Source: Rhizobium lentis (lineage in GTDB: Bacteria; Pseudomonadota; Alphaproteobacteria; Rhizobiales; Rhizobiaceae). Taken from it: a stretch of 64,000 nucleotides of DNA. A model generated the notes under the pieces. That model worked only from the letters and a program-made list of their open reading frames with translations. It did not search any database and was not told the DNA's origin. Within the stretch, counting starts at the first letter, position 1. Each line of letters opens with the position of its first letter. This document shows positions 63,875 to 64,000 of the stretch, one piece after another. The DNA lies in NCBI RefSeq assembly GCF_017352135.1, contig NZ_CP071455.1:1-64000 (forward strand). The letters are read 5' to 3'. Position numbers and translations under genes: made by a program.

Positions 63875-64000
63875 CTATATCAGGCGCTCGGTCGATGCGT
63901 CAAAGAGATGCACCTGCGCCGGATCGACCGAAAGCCCGATCATCTCACCCGGCCTGACCTTATCGCGCCTCGTCTCGACGATCGTCAGCTCCGGCTGGGT
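63875..64000 (-). CDS. MalK/UgpC-type ABC ATPase, C-terminal end (partial)
   Basis: Only the last 41 codons are inside the window, and the gene runs off the right edge. The end of the protein reads VRPGEMIGLSVDPAQVHLFD followed by ASTERLI, the typical C terminus of the TOBE domain of sugar-importer ATPases. It lies upstream of the IMPase-family gene on the same strand with about 100 bases between. Confidence 0.8.
   Translation of the reverse strand, partial: TQPELTIVETRRDKVRPGEMIGLSVDPAQVHLFDASTERLI

Overview
The window looks like an accessory replicon of a Rhizobium of the leguminosarum/etli type. It is GC-rich, the proteins look alphaproteobacterial, ABC importers and LysR/GntR/TetR regulators are dense, and there is a thiCOSGE operon. 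In R. etli CFN42 the equivalent thi locus is carried on a large plasmid, so a plasmid or chromid is likely here, but no replication genes are present to prove it.

Region 1 (1-11.5 kb) is a loose, low-coding stretch. It holds a fatty acid desaturase, a cold-shock protein, a DUF6481-like protein, DUF1488 and BON proteins, a secreted Cys-rich repeat protein and several small rhizobial proteins. Decayed copies lie among them: a second cold-shock gene, a relative of the gene at 8486, and a broken conserved gene near 7.9 kb. Three of the small genes (7048, 9397, 10280) share a 5' leader that folds into the same two-stem structure with compensating base changes.

Region 2 (11.6-16.2 kb) is the thiamine operon thiC-thiO-thiS-thiG-thiE on the minus strand, behind a TPP riboswitch.

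Region 3 (16.5-25.3 kb) contains an acetamidase/formamidase, a LuxR-family solo regulator flanked on both sides by proline-iminopeptidase-like hydrolases, and a complete oligopeptide-type ABC importer. The LuxR protein has Met and Trp at the two ligand-pocket positions that distinguish plant-signal-responsive LuxR solos (OryR/PsoR/PipR group) from AHL receptors. This is the most interesting system in the window.

Region 4 (25.4-34.3 kb) holds a YghU-type GST, a sugar-type ABC importer operon without its own ATPase (GntR regulator, binding protein, two permeases, Gfo/Idh/MocA oxidoreductase, cupin), a divergent pair matching the two halves of plant Tm-1 proteins, and an IS3-family remnant.

Region 5 (34.4-45 kb) is a run of small regulator/target modules: a TetR/SDR pair with twin operators, then three LysR genes each divergent from genes for exported or redox proteins (MBL hydrolase, aldo/keto reductase and intradiol dioxygenase; SDR and lipocalin-like; SnoaL-like and Atu4866-like), plus a broken HxlR regulator.

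Region 6 (45-49 kb) has a universal stress protein behind an FNR/FixK-like box, a CbpA-type DnaJ with its CbpM modulator, and a phospholipid operon (CDP-alcohol phosphatidyltransferase with an internal deletion, acyltransferase, CdsA).

Region 7 (49-56.4 kb) is a BMP-type nucleoside/nucleobase ABC importer operon containing an amidase and cytosine deaminase. Region 8 (56.4-64 kb) has a methyltransferase, an alpha/beta hydrolase, MsrA, a second complete ABC importer (binding protein, two permeases, ATPase), an inositol-monophosphatase-family gene and the 3' end of a MalK/UgpC-type ATPase.
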